From: PALSA-1296 sp038210275
GTDB taxonomy: Bacteria; Bacteroidota; Ignavibacteria; Palsa-1295
Direction: 5' to 3'
Assembly: GCA_038210275.1 (NCBI GenBank)
Contig: JBBQWV010000013.1
Location: forward strand, 1-64,000
Length of the DNA stretch: 64,000 bases
In this document: positions 45,839 through 54,866 of the stretch, in pieces
Numbering within the stretch: the stretch's first letter is position 1
Layout of the letters: each line of letters starts with the position of its first letter
Program-made: the position numbers and the translations under genes
The notes under the pieces: model-generated
Seen by the model: the letters and a program-made list of their open reading frames with translations, nothing else
Told to the model about the DNA's origin: nothing
The model's database searches: none

Positions 45839-46426
45839 TTAACTCGGACTCGGAATGCTCTGCTCCTCAGGAGCAACTGCTTGGGCAGCAGGAGGCTTCT
45901 TCTTCAAGAGTAAAAGTGTCAAAACGACGACTCCGATACTCACGCAGGAATCGGCAACATTAAATACAGGCCACCAATTTTTTTTGTATCCAAAATCTAT
46001 AAAATCAACAACGTGTCCGTAGAAGAGGGATTCTTCTCCATAGAGAACTCCGTAGAAGCATCTATCAATAAGATTACCGATCGCTCCGCCCATAATCATC
46101 GCCAATGCGATAAGCTCCCATTTCGGTAAACGAAAACGGTTGCGTTTGATATAGATAAAAATACCGATGGAGGCGATGACAGAAAAGAGTGAGAAAAATA
46201 TTTTCATCCCGGGGATTTGTATGCCAAAGGCAATGCCGGGATTTTCTACGTAGGTGATTCTGAAAAGATCGCCGATAAGAGGACGTGAACTTCCGTACGG
46301 CAAGCCTTGGATCGAAAGAGCGGGGACTCCCTTGATCAGAAGTTTGGTAATCTGATCGACGACGACGATGATTCCCGTTATCGAAAGGAGCTGCCCAAGC
46401 GACGGGCGGTTCTCGTCGGATGACAT
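45839..46426 (-). CDS. lspA: Lipoprotein signal peptidase (signal peptidase II)
   Basis: A 195-residue integral membrane aspartyl protease that removes signal peptides from prolipoproteins. Four hydrophobic helices are visible; the catalytic aspartates are in GNLIDRCFYG and FNVADSCVSIG, both in the expected loops, and VVVDQITKLL is the first-helix signature. The start at 46426 (MSSDENRP) is chosen over 46534, whose extra 36 residues overlap the dksA-type gene. The several lipoproteins in this window would be its substrates. Confidence 0.94.
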   Translation of the reverse strand: MSSDENRPSLGQLLSITGIIVVVDQITKLLIKGVPALSIQGLPYGSSRPLIGDLFRITYVENPGIAFGIQIPGMKIFFSLFSVIASIGIFIYIKRNRFRLPKWELIALAMIMGGAIGNLIDRCFYGVLYGEESLFYGHVVDFIDFGYKKNWWPVFNVADSCVSIGVVVLTLLLLKKKPPAAQAVAPEEQSIPSPS

Positions 46427-46442
46427 GGAGTGTTCTGAAATA

Positions 46443-47177
46443 TTAATCAGCGCTTTCTTCAGGAGCAGCATAAGCTGCCTCAGAAGAACCGTGAGTAAAT
46501 GTCTTCTTCTGTGTATTATTTTTGCAGAGCACATGCTTCTGCGTGATCGGCACAGCGTAAAGACGCTGTTTCTCGATCAAGTCGCCACAGACGACACAAA
46601 TGCCATACGTGCCGCGAGTAATACGCTCAAGAGCTTCATCGAGCTTCTTAATAAAATCGCTGGTGCGCTGAGCCTGAAGGAAATGTTTTTCGCGCTCCAT
46701 TGCATCTGATCCCTGCTCGGCAGTATGCAATGCGAACGATTGGTTCTCGCCATCGAACTCACCTGACGTATCCATCAACTGCTGAGAGATGATGTCGAAT
46801 TCTTCGCTCGCTTCGGCTCGCTGTTCGAGGATAACTTTCTTGAATATATCAAGATCTTTCGCATTATAACGAACAGTGGAGTTGGCAACGATGTCATTAT
46901 CGTTTGCCGTCAGTTGCATTGGGGCTAAATTCCTTTTTGGCGCGGTTTTTTTTGATTCGATCAATTTCGGTTTTGCTGGCTGAGCTTTCTTAATTGGTAA
47001 TGGCTTTTTTATCGCAGTTGGTTTCTTTGCAATAACTTTCTTTGTGGCAATAGCTTTTACGGCTTTTTTCGGAGCCGGTTTCTTTACAGCCTTTTTTGCA
47101 ATGGGCTTCGTCACTTTTTTTAATTTCTTGACGGGCTTTGCCTTAGGCTTCGCTGATTTCTTCGTGCTTTTTGCCAT
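46443..47177 (-). CDS. DksA/TraR-type zinc-finger protein with histone H1-like tail
   Basis: A 244-residue fusion. Residues 1-85 are almost only Lys, Ala and Pro in KKxxAKK/KPxKK repeats, like the C-tail of histone H1. Residues about 105-190 form the coiled-coil and 191-220 the zinc finger of the DksA/TraR family (YGICVVCGDLIEKQRLYAVP ... KHVLCK). The finger is C194-C197-H215-C218, with His in place of the usual third Cys. DksA-type proteins bind the RNA polymerase secondary channel; the basic tail may bind DNA. It lies 17 bp upstream of lspA. Confidence 0.88.
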   Translation of the reverse strand: MAKSTKKSAKPKAKPVKKLKKVTKPIAKKAVKKPAPKKAVKAIATKKVIAKKPTAIKKPLPIKKAQPAKPKLIESKKTAPKRNLAPMQLTANDNDIVANSTVRYNAKDLDIFKKVILEQRAEASEEFDIISQQLMDTSGEFDGENQSFALHTAEQGSDAMEREKHFLQAQRTSDFIKKLDEALERITRGTYGICVVCGDLIEKQRLYAVPITQKHVLCKNNTQKKTFTHGSSEAAYAAPEESAD

Positions 47178-47277
47178 AAATACTCCTTAATGTACTGGTT
47201 AAGTATATTGGAAAAAAATGAGTAACGGCGTTCAACAAAGTTGAAGCGGAAATGCTCCCCGATTTCTTGAGAACGAT

Positions 47278-47398
47278 GTGTCATTGCGAGGAGTCGCAAA
47301 GCGACGACGAAGCAATCCCCTAAATCGTGTTAGAACGTAACGGTCTACCATTTATAAGGGGATTGCTTCGTCGGGTTAAGCCCTCCTCGCAATGACAC
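47278..47398. repeat. ~121-bp palindromic repeat element (TGTCATTGCGAGG family)
   Basis: Left arm GTGTCATTGCGAGGAG, GTCGCAAAGCGAC, GACGAAGCAATCCCC; right arm GGGGATTGCTTCGTC, GGGTTAAGCCC, TCCTCGCAATGACAC. It lies between ileS and the dksA-type gene and is nearly the same length as the element at 45709, with a different centre and different mini-hairpins. Confidence 0.88.
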
Positions 47399-47407
47399 AA
47401 ATCCTTG

Positions 47408-50400
47408 CTATGCCTTTGTCAAACTCACATTCGCCTTTTCCTCGCCGATCTCCACTTCGTGGTTTTCGCCGGAAAGTCCATCGGTGGTTAGTTTAATATC
47501 CGAGGCAAGAGTTTCCTGTTGGATATATGATCTATGCGAATCGAGTACTCCGCCTAATGCAGGACTGAAATTCGTTACTCCGATAACAATTCTATCCGTT
47601 ACTTCAAAGCCTGAATCTTTGCGGAGATTCTGGATGCGGTTGACAAATTCGCGTGCAATGCCTTCACTGATAAGAGCGGGCGAAAGAGAAGTATCAAGGG
47701 CCACCGTCACGCCGCCTTCACTTGACACGAGCCAGCCCTCGACATCCTCGGCGACGATCTCGATCTCGCCGCGTTCGATGCGGACTTCATTGCCTTCAAC
47801 AGGGAAGTCGATATAGCCTTGTTGCTCAAAAGTGCGAATCTCATCATCGGTCATTATGGCGATTCGTGCAGAAGCAGTTTTCATTTGCTTGCCGAGCTTT
47901 GCGCCAAGCAATTTGAAATTCGCTTTTGCTTTGCGCTTGATCACATCAGAATCGCCAAACTCAATGTGCTCGACGCGCTTCACATTCACTTCATCAAGAA
48001 TAATTTCTTCGACTTTGCGAAGTTCTTCGATATCTTTGCGATTTGCGGATGGAATAAGAAGTCGCTCAAGTGGTTGGCGAACTTTGATCTTCGCACGTTC
48101 ACGCATTTGTCTGACAAGTGAAGAAACGATCTGCGCAGTGTGCATTCGTTTTTCGAGAGCTGTGTCGATCACGGACTCGTTAGCTGTGGGGTAGAGTTCG
48201 AGATGAACGGAGTCGTGGTTGACGGTTTGCGAATCGTGATTCGTGAGTGATGCGTAAAGTTTATCTGCGAGAAACGGTGCAACTGGTGCCATCAACTTTG
48301 AAATTGTCAGCAAGCATTCATGCAGTGTCTCGTAGGCTGCTTGTTTATCAGCATTCATCTCGCCTTTCCAGAAACGTCTGCGCGAGCGGCGGACGTACCA
48401 ATTCGAAAGTTCTTCAATAGCAAAATCCTGAATTGCTCTGCATGTCCGAGTGATGTCATACCCATCCATCCATGTCGTACAATCTTTGACGAGCGAATTT
48501 AATTTTGAGAGAATCCACCGATCCATTTCGGGGCGTGAGTCGTGTTTGGTGCTTCGTGATTCGTCGTAAGTAAAATTATCAATATTTGCATAGAGCGTAA
48601 AGAAGCCATACGTATTTATTAATGTGCCGAAGAATTTTCTTTCGGCATCGACAAGATCTGCTTCGTTATAGAGTTTTGGCTTCCAAGGGACAGAAGTCTC
48701 CATGAAATTCCACCGGATCGCATCCACTCCGAATTTTTTCATTGCCTCGAAAGGATTTACAGAATTTCCTTTCGATTTCGACATCTTCTGTCCTTGCTTA
48801 TCAAGGATCAGATCGTTGACGATAATATTTTTATATGCAGGCTTACCGAAAAGAAATGTATTGATCGCATGAAGCGTATAGAACCAGCCGCGAGTCTGAT
48901 CTATGCCTTCAGAAATAAAGTCTGCGGGGAAAGCCTTTTCAAAAATTTCTTTATTTTCAAACGGATAGTGATACTGCGCAAAGGGCATCGAACCGGAATC
49001 GAACCAAACGTCAATAACTTCCGGGACACGTTTTAAATATCCTTTTCCGCTTGCTGATTTGAATGCAAGTCTATCAACAATAGGTTTATGCGGATCGAAA
49101 TTTTTTGCATCGGATTCGGTAAATATTTTTCCTGACGGGTTACCACTTTCATCAAGCCATTGAGCGCCGATGAGATCGGCGTAGCTTCCAACGCCTTTCA
49201 TTTCAGTCGCATCATCGTTTACCCAAATAGGGAATGGTGTGCCCCAAAATCTTTCACGCGAAATACCCCAGTCTTTTAAATCTTCTAACCAATTTCCGAA
49301 TCTGCCTTCGCCGATCTCAGGCGGATACCAGTTGATCGTTTTGTTTTGCTTTACGAGTTCATCGCGGAAATCTGTGGCGCGGATGTACCAAGAATTGCGT
49401 GCATAGTATAGCAGCGGGGATTCGCATCTCCAGCAGAAAGGATAGGTATGCTCAATCGTCTCTTTGCGATACATCGAACCCGCTTTCTTCAGATCATCCA
49501 TGATCTCCGGGTCAGCTTCTTTGAAAAACTTTCCGGCATAGCGTGTGATATACGGTTTGAAATTTCCCGATTCATTTACTGTCACGACAAGAGGGAATCC
49601 GTATTTCAGCGATACACGGTAATCATCTTCTCCATAAGCAGGAGCCTGATGTACTATGCCTGTGCCGTCTTCAGTTGTGACATACGTATCGGCAACGATC
49701 TTGAAAGATTTTTCAATTTGTTCTTTATATCCCGGAAGTTTCAGAAGTTCTTCGCTTGAAGTCAGATAATCGAAAAGCGGTTCGTATTGTTCGCCTTCTA
49801 ATTCTTTTCCGAGATGTCTTTCAACAATTTCATATTCGCCATCAAGCTTCGGCAGCAAAGGCTCGGCAAGAACTAAGCGTTCTGTCGGTTTATCTTTACG
49901 CTTATTGATGACCGTAACATATTCAACATCAGGATGCACTGCAAGGGCAACATTCGAGATCAGCGTCCAGGGAGTTGTCGTCCAGGCAAGGAAAAATTCT
50001 TCTTCTTTTGTATTCTTCCTTTTGAATTTAATAAAGACGGACGGATCTTTTGCATTCTTATACCCAAGCGCGACTTCATGCGAACTCAGCGCTGTTTCGC
50101 AACGAGGACAGTAGGGCTGAATTTTATGCCCGCGATAAATTTTTCCTGCATCAAAGAATTTCTTCAGCGCCCACCAGACGGATTCAACGTAATCGGGAGT
50201 GCAGGTAATATATGCCTGCGACATATCCACCCAATATCCCATGCGCTCTGTCATTGCCTGCCAGCCATCTTTGCGCTCGATATTCTCATAGACGAACTTG
50301 CGGCATTCTTCATTGAATTTCTCTACGCCAAATTCAATAATATCCTGCTTATGCTTGAAGCCATGCTTTTTCTCGATGGCAATTTCCACCGGAAGCCCAT

Positions 50401-50662
50401 GCGTATCCCATCCGGCTTTGCGCTCGACCCGGTAGCCGCGCATCGTTTTGTAGCGGCAGATCGTATCTTTTATCGTACGCGAAATAACATGGTGAATGCC
50501 GGGATCGCCATTGACCGTCGGCGGACCTTCATAGAATGAAAAAATATTGGCGGCATCGCGCTCGGATACGGAGCGACCGAATATGTTTTTCTCGCGCCAC
50601 AAGCGTAATATGTCCTGCTCACGCTCATCGGGCGTCAGCGAAGTCTTCAGTTCAGGGTACAT
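47408..50662 (-). CDS. ileS: Isoleucyl-tRNA synthetase (long, type 2-like)
   Basis: A 1084-residue class I synthetase charging tRNA-Ile. The HIGH-equivalent site is GPPTVNGDPGIHHV near residue 46, the KMSKS loop is KMSKSKGNSVNPF, and the CP1 editing region has WTTTPWTLISN and DGTGIVHQAPAYGEDD. A tRNA anticodon-binding helical domain and a C-terminal extension follow. The length and the PGIHHV variant suggest the IleRS2 (eukaryote-like) form rather than the ~940-residue IleRS1; that form is commonly less sensitive to mupirocin. It is the first gene of the ileS-dksA-lspA-rluD block. Confidence 0.96.
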   Translation of the reverse strand: MYPELKTSLTPDEREQDILRLWREKNIFGRSVSERDAANIFSFYEGPPTVNGDPGIHHVISRTIKDTICRYKTMRGYRVERKAGWDTHGLPVEIAIEKKHGFKHKQDIIEFGVEKFNEECRKFVYENIERKDGWQAMTERMGYWVDMSQAYITCTPDYVESVWWALKKFFDAGKIYRGHKIQPYCPRCETALSSHEVALGYKNAKDPSVFIKFKRKNTKEEEFFLAWTTTPWTLISNVALAVHPDVEYVTVINKRKDKPTERLVLAEPLLPKLDGEYEIVERHLGKELEGEQYEPLFDYLTSSEELLKLPGYKEQIEKSFKIVADTYVTTEDGTGIVHQAPAYGEDDYRVSLKYGFPLVVTVNESGNFKPYITRYAGKFFKEADPEIMDDLKKAGSMYRKETIEHTYPFCWRCESPLLYYARNSWYIRATDFRDELVKQNKTINWYPPEIGEGRFGNWLEDLKDWGISRERFWGTPFPIWVNDDATEMKGVGSYADLIGAQWLDESGNPSGKIFTESDAKNFDPHKPIVDRLAFKSASGKGYLKRVPEVIDVWFDSGSMPFAQYHYPFENKEIFEKAFPADFISEGIDQTRGWFYTLHAINTFLFGKPAYKNIIVNDLILDKQGQKMSKSKGNSVNPFEAMKKFGVDAIRWNFMETSVPWKPKLYNEADLVDAERKFFGTLINTYGFFTLYANIDNFTYDESRSTKHDSRPEMDRWILSKLNSLVKDCTTWMDGYDITRTCRAIQDFAIEELSNWYVRRSRRRFWKGEMNADKQAAYETLHECLLTISKLMAPVAPFLADKLYASLTNHDSQTVNHDSVHLELYPTANESVIDTALEKRMHTAQIVSSLVRQMRERAKIKVRQPLERLLIPSANRKDIEELRKVEEIILDEVNVKRVEHIEFGDSDVIKRKAKANFKLLGAKLGKQMKTASARIAIMTDDEIRTFEQQGYIDFPVEGNEVRIERGEIEIVAEDVEGWLVSSEGGVTVALDTSLSPALISEGIAREFVNRIQNLRKDSGFEVTDRIVIGVTNFSPALGGVLDSHRSYIQQETLASDIKLTTDGLSGENHEVEIGEEKANVSLTKA

Positions 50663-50781
50663 GAAATAGAATAAAATTTACAGAACTATGATAACGCAGA
50701 GAGGGCGTGAGAGAATCCACTTAGAAACTCATTATCCGACAATCCCGAAAAGAAAATGAGTTGAAAGTTCGTGGGAGGTAA

Positions 50782-52163
50782 CTAAACTAAAGTTTTATTT
50801 TCAACAAACTCTTGCTTATTAACTATTGGAAAGCGTAAATAGATAGTCGGCTTTGAGACACCAAGTATTTTTGCCGTTTCGGAGCGATTGCCGCCTGTAT
50901 TCTTGAACACTCTTTGTATATGCTCCTCTTCAACATCGGCAAGTGTTCGTTTCCAATCACTGGCAAATGGAATAACTGATTTGGGAGAAACATCGGGGAT
51001 CAATTCTTCATCCAAAACATCGGATTTTGAAAGGACAATTGCACGAGTCAAGATATTTTGAAGTTCACGAATGTTGCCTGGCCAATCGTGATTAATAAGC
51101 CGCTCCATTGCTCCGTCGGTGATATTCCGTACTTTCTTATGCAACTCTTCACTGATCTCTTGAAGGAGGTACTTGACCAACATCGGAATATCTGCTTTTC
51201 GCTCTCGCAAGGGTGGGACTAGGATTGAGACAACGTTTAGCCTGTAATAGAGATCTTCTCTAAACCTACCTTCGGCAACTTCCTTTGCGAGATCCCTATT
51301 TGTCGCTGCAATAACCCGCGCGCTCATTTTAATCGTCTTATCTCCTCCGACTCTTTCGAACTCGCGCTCCTGAAGAACGCGAAGGAGCTTCACTTGAAGA
51401 GCCGGAGATATTTCGCCGATCTCATCGAGGAATATCGTGCCATTATGTGCAAGTTCAAACTTTCCTCGCTTATCCACTGTGGCTCCCGTAAAGGAGCCTT
51501 TGACGTGGCCGAATAATTCTGATTCCAGCAACGACTCGGCAAGAGCCGTACAATTTACTGCAATAAATGGCTCGTCAGAACGCGAAGAATTATAGTGGAT
51601 CGCACGAGCGATCAATTCTTTGCCGGTTCCGGATTCTCCTTCGATGAGTACTGTAACACCGGATTGTGTAACATTGCCGATCGTTTTGAATATTTCGATC
51701 ATCCTCTGATCGCGCCCGATGATAACATTTTCTATCTTGTATTCCTGTGCTCCCTTCTCGACAATGAGGTTCACATAGTTAGAAAGTTTTTGAGTATCAA
51801 ATAACCTTGCAATGATCGTCTTCAACAAATTGAGATCAAGAGGCTTTGTAAGGTAGTCGTAGGCTCCTTGCTGCATAGCCTTGATTGTCGTCGTCATGTC
51901 GTCCTGACCTGTCATAAGGATGACGGGGATGTCGATATTCAGTTTCTTCAGCATCACGGGAATCTCAAGACCTGTGGTGCCCCGGGCATATAGACATCGC
52001 TCAGAACGAGATCAGGCGACTCAATATGGATTGCAAGCATTGCTTCGTTTGCATTGGTTGCCACAGTCACAATGTAGCCTTGCTCACTCAGGTACCGTTC
52101 AAGTGATCTTCTGATTGTGTTATCATCATCGACGATCAGAATTCTTTTTGCCTGAATATTCAT
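50782..52163 (-). pseudogene. NtrC-family sigma-54-dependent response regulator, split by a frameshift
   Basis: Two overlapping frames together encode one regulator. The first (52163-51954) holds the receiver start: RILIVDDDN, the phospho-acceptor Asp in LVLSDVYMPG, then runs off at a TGA. The second (from about 51957) continues LKKLNIDIPVILMTGQDD and TKPLDL, the rest of the receiver, then an AAA+ domain (GESGTGKELIARAIH; GSFTGA sigma-54 loop; FLDEIGEISPALQ) and a C-terminal helix-turn-helix (GNRSETAKILGVSKPTIYL). The break is near 51975-51987 at CCCGGGG; removing two bases would restore MPGTTGLE. The TGATG overlap could allow coupled translation of two fragments. It may be an error, a decayed gene, or a real split. 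Confidence 0.8.
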
Positions 52164-52169
52164 AATAAG

Positions 52170-53291
52170 TTAGCTGATGGGTAATGCTACTGTAAATCTT
52201 GTTACATAAGGAGCCTCTTCGATAGTGGTATGTCCGAGTATTCCATTATGCTGTCGTACGATCTTAGATGCAATGGCGAGGCCGAGACCAAGACCTTCGG
52301 CTTTGGAAGTAAAAAAAGGTTTAAATAAATTTACTGCAATTTTCTCAACAATGGGCTCACCTGAGTTATCAATAGTAAAAAGCAATACCTTCGCAGATGA
52401 ACTGATATATCTCCATTTGGGATCTTCTACAGCTTTGACACTAAGCCGCACGAAGCGCTCATGGCAGTGTATAACAGCCTGGATGGCATTTTGAACGAGA
52501 TTTAGTATTACCTGTTTCATCGGATCGGGATCGAACATTGCCCAGAGATCGTCAGGGACAATATCAAATATTAGTTCTACCGAAGCATCATTAGCATGAT
52601 ATATGAGGAGCTCTTTAATCTCATCAAAAAACTTCCATAGAATAACTTTCTCAATATGCAGCTGAGTATTACGCGCATAAGAAAGTGTACTCCGTACCAG
52701 AGCACTCAATCTCTTCACTTCCTTTGAGACCAACTGGATCGATTCAATATCTGCTTCAGTCCAACTTTTTCCTTTCTCCGCGACTGATTCAAGCATATCC
52801 ACGTTTATCGATATCCCGCTGAGAGGATTGCGGACCTCATGCAAAAGTGAGGCCACACTTTCTCCGATGTTCGAAAGTTTCTCTCCCTGTTTGATCTGCG
52901 ATTCCATTTTTTTTTGTTCTGTCAGATCAATATAAAAACCATAATACCCCATCTTCTCACCTTTCGGAGAGTAAATAGCATAAATTGAAAGCAAACAAGG
53001 TCTCCCAACTCCACTTAATGTATAGTTTAATACTTCTCCCTGCCAGGTCCCATAATTATTAAGACTGTGAGGTATTTGGGTTGAGAGTACAACGTCAATA
53101 GACCTGCTATGTATTACTTCTCCCGCATCCCGCCCGAGGAGTTCTTCCTTTTTCAATTCAAACAAGTTAAGAAAAGCCATATTTACTGAGAGGATCTCGA
53201 ATTTGAGATTTGCGATCATGGCAGCATTTACCGAACGTTCAAATGCCCAAGCCATCATGACCTCTTCCTTTGCCTGTGTGGTTTTGCTCAT
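52170..53291 (-). CDS. PAS-domain histidine kinase (copy 2)
   Basis: A 373-residue soluble kinase. A PAS domain (about 10-130) is followed by the dimerisation/phospho-acceptor box LLHEVRNPLSGISINVDMLE, N box LNLVQNAIQA, G1 box TIDNSGEPI and G2 FFTSKAEGLGLGLAIASKIV. No membrane helix exists, so it senses a cytosolic signal. It is a tandem duplicate of the gene just upstream, matching through its whole length, and lies 6 bp before the regulator gene. It would phosphorylate the NtrC-type regulator. Confidence 0.9.
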   Translation of the reverse strand: MSKTTQAKEEVMMAWAFERSVNAAMIANLKFEILSVNMAFLNLFELKKEELLGRDAGEVIHSRSIDVVLSTQIPHSLNNYGTWQGEVLNYTLSGVGRPCLLSIYAIYSPKGEKMGYYGFYIDLTEQKKMESQIKQGEKLSNIGESVASLLHEVRNPLSGISINVDMLESVAEKGKSWTEADIESIQLVSKEVKRLSALVRSTLSYARNTQLHIEKVILWKFFDEIKELLIYHANDASVELIFDIVPDDLWAMFDPDPMKQVILNLVQNAIQAVIHCHERFVRLSVKAVEDPKWRYISSSAKVLLFTIDNSGEPIVEKIAVNLFKPFFTSKAEGLGLGLAIASKIVRQHNGILGHTTIEEAPYVTRFTVALPIS

Positions 53292-53309
53292 GATTGATTG
53301 GGTGGAGGT

Positions 53310-54428
53310 TTAGATTGGTAAAGCTACGGTAAATCTCGTTGCGTAGGGTTTATCATCAATGGTTGAATGTCCGAGGATTCCATTGTGCTGTCGGACAATT
53401 TTGGATGCGATCGCAAGTCCGAGACCGAGACCTTCAGCCCGTGAAGTAAAAAATGGTTTGAATAAATTGCGTGCAACCTCTTCCGGGATTGGATCCCCAG
53501 AATTATCTACAGTAAAAAGTAAGACTTTCGCCGATGGACTTATATACCTCCACTCAGGACCCTCAGCTTCGCGCACACCAAGACGAAGCATCGGCTGAGA
53601 TGCATGAGAGGCAGCCTCGATGCCATTCTGAGCAAGATTCAAGATCACCTGTTTCATAGGATCAGGATCAAACATTGCCCACAGTGTTTCAGGGATCGTC
53701 TCGATCTCGATTTCGACAGAACATTTTTTTGCCTGAACAACAACAAGCTCATTCACTTCAGCGTAAAAATTTCGAAGGATCACTTTCTCAACTTGAAGCT
53801 GCGTATTTCGTGCATAAGACAGTGTGTTGCGAACCAGTGCATCCAGACGCTTTATTTCCTTCGAGATCATTTCGATCGATTCTATATCTACCGAACTCCA
53901 ACTCTTCCCTAATTTTGCGGCAGATTCAAGCATATCAACATTCATTGAGATGCCGCTGAGCGGATTGCGGACTTCGTGCATAAGCGTTGCGACGCTCTCG
54001 CCGATGTTCGAAAGTTTTTCTCCATGAGCCATCTGAGCTTCCAGTTTTTTTCGCTCGCTTAGATCTATTTGAACGCCAAGGTATCCGATCTTATTACCAT
54101 CAGGGCTATAGATTGAAGTTATTGAAAGTAAACACGGCCGTTCCTTGCCGCTTTTTGATTTATTGAGAACTTCGCCTTGCCAGCTACTTGTCGTTTCAAG
54201 ATTTTTTGGTATTTGCGTTTCAAGTTCCGGTCCACAAGCTCGGCTTCGCAGAAGAACTGCAGCATGCTGACCTATCACTTCCTTTTCTGTAAATTCAAAC
54301 CAGTCAAGAAAAGCTTTGTTAACTGTTTGGATCTCGTGATTAAGATTCGTGATAAGCTTTGCGTTTGAGGAGTGTTCGAATGCCCAAGCCATCATTGCCT
54401 CTTCTTTTGCTGTTGCGGATAATGCCAT
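53310..54428 (-). CDS. PAS-domain histidine kinase (copy 1)
   Basis: A 372-residue soluble kinase from the ATG at 54428, which matches the start of its duplicate (MALSATAKEEAMMAWAFE against MSKTTQAKEEVMMAWAFE). An in-frame ATG at 54488 would add 20 residues. PAS domain about 10-130, then LMHEVRNPLSGISMNVDML, LNLAQNGIEA, VDNSGDPIPEE and FFTSRAEGLGLGLAIASKIV. It is first in a three-gene minus-strand operon (kinase, kinase, regulator) behind a canonical sigma-54 promoter at 54515-54530. Confidence 0.9.
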   Translation of the reverse strand: MALSATAKEEAMMAWAFEHSSNAKLITNLNHEIQTVNKAFLDWFEFTEKEVIGQHAAVLLRSRACGPELETQIPKNLETTSSWQGEVLNKSKSGKERPCLLSITSIYSPDGNKIGYLGVQIDLSERKKLEAQMAHGEKLSNIGESVATLMHEVRNPLSGISMNVDMLESAAKLGKSWSSVDIESIEMISKEIKRLDALVRNTLSYARNTQLQVEKVILRNFYAEVNELVVVQAKKCSVEIEIETIPETLWAMFDPDPMKQVILNLAQNGIEAASHASQPMLRLGVREAEGPEWRYISPSAKVLLFTVDNSGDPIPEEVARNLFKPFFTSRAEGLGLGLAIASKIVRQHNGILGHSTIDDKPYATRFTVALPI

Positions 54429-54514
54429 ATATTTTTGTGGGGGGAGTTCTGTATGAGGTGAACGCATAGTTTCAACAGATAGTGACACAATTCATAATGA
54501 CAAAAAAGACTTCA

Positions 54515-54531
54515 TGCAAAGGTCGTGCCAA
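54515..54531 (-). promoter_or_regulatory. Sigma-54 promoter P1, upstream of the kinase operon
   Basis: The minus strand reads TTGGCAC-GACCT-TTGCA, an exact match to the -24/-12 sigma-54 consensus TGGCACN5TTGCA. Transcription would start near 54504, ahead of both possible kinase starts. A partial dyad TAAGAG...TTCTTA (54595-54617) lies 65-87 bp upstream, as at P2 and P3. An NtrC-type activator is encoded in the same operon, so autoregulation is expected. Confidence 0.75.
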
Positions 54532-54594
54532 ACTTCAACCAACCTTGATATAATAGCATTAGGCGATTATTTAGCATTAGAAAGAACTGAAAGA

Positions 54595-54617
54595 TAAGAG
54601 TTAGTAAAGTTTTCTTA
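54595..54617 (-). promoter_or_regulatory. Candidate enhancer site for P1
   Basis: TAAGAG and TTCTTA half-sites flank an 11-bp spacer, 65 bp upstream of the P1 -24 element. The offset is the same as for the more perfect dyads at P2 and P3. Binding by the regulator is inferred only. Confidence 0.4.
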
Positions 54618-54670
54618 CAGACTATCAGATTTTTTCTAAAGCATTTTACATAATGCCCTAAATTCCTATT

Positions 54671-54701
54671 AAAAAATAGGGGCACTCTTTCGAATGCCCC
54701 T
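54671..54701 (-). terminator. Intrinsic terminator of small RNA A
   Basis: On the minus strand AGGGGCA and TGCCCCT form a perfect 7-bp stem with a 10-nt loop (TTCGAAAGAG), followed by ATTTTTT. It would end small RNA A and any readthrough from the upstream operon. Confidence 0.85.
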
Positions 54702-54778
54702 GCCACGGGATACGCTACTAAATCTTGAGTGATATAGTAGTTTTGGAAGGACTTAATCACTAAAAAAAATCTCTATTT
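54671..54778 (-). ncRNA. Candidate sigma-54-dependent small RNA A
   Basis: A ~108-nt transcript is predicted from the start near 54778 (12 bp past the P2 -12 element) to an intrinsic terminator at 54671-54701. The 5' part has a U-rich run (AGAGATTTTTTTTAGTG), then GTCCTTCC, a hairpin CTACTA/TAGTAG (54715-54740), and the terminator stem AGGGGCA/TGCCCCT with six T. A near-identical unit occurs at 59438-59545, with differences clustered in the hairpin loop. No protein is encoded in any plausible frame. It lies between the exported-protein operon and the kinase operon. Confidence 0.6.
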
Positions 54779-54786
54779 ATCTTATA

Positions 54787-54804
54787 CATCAATTTCCGTG
54801 CCAA
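54787..54804 (-). promoter_or_regulatory. Sigma-54 promoter P2, driving small RNA A
   Basis: The minus strand reads TTGGCAC-GGAAA-TTGAT. The GG-N10-G core and TGGCAC match sigma-54; the -12 box is TTGA rather than TTGC, a tolerated departure of the kind seen in other sigma-54 promoters. It is followed by the conserved AGAGATTTTTTTTAGT initial transcript. Confidence 0.65.
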
Positions 54805-54866
54805 ACTTTTCCCCTCGATTTCTTGCCTGATTGAGCTGTTTTGCAGAGAAGTTGAAGGGGAGAGCT

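Noticed and set aside
45653..45963. Open frames over the rluD-lspA gap
   Set aside because: They run through the palindromic repeat at 45709-45830 and into lspA antisense; the repeat explains them.
49934..50539. Open frame of 201 codons on the plus strand
   Set aside because: It lies wholly antisense within ileS, whose protein is intact and conserved there.
54512..54760. Open frame of 82 codons on the minus strand
   Set aside because: It crosses the sigma-54 promoter P1 and the terminator of small RNA A, and shows no protein-like features.
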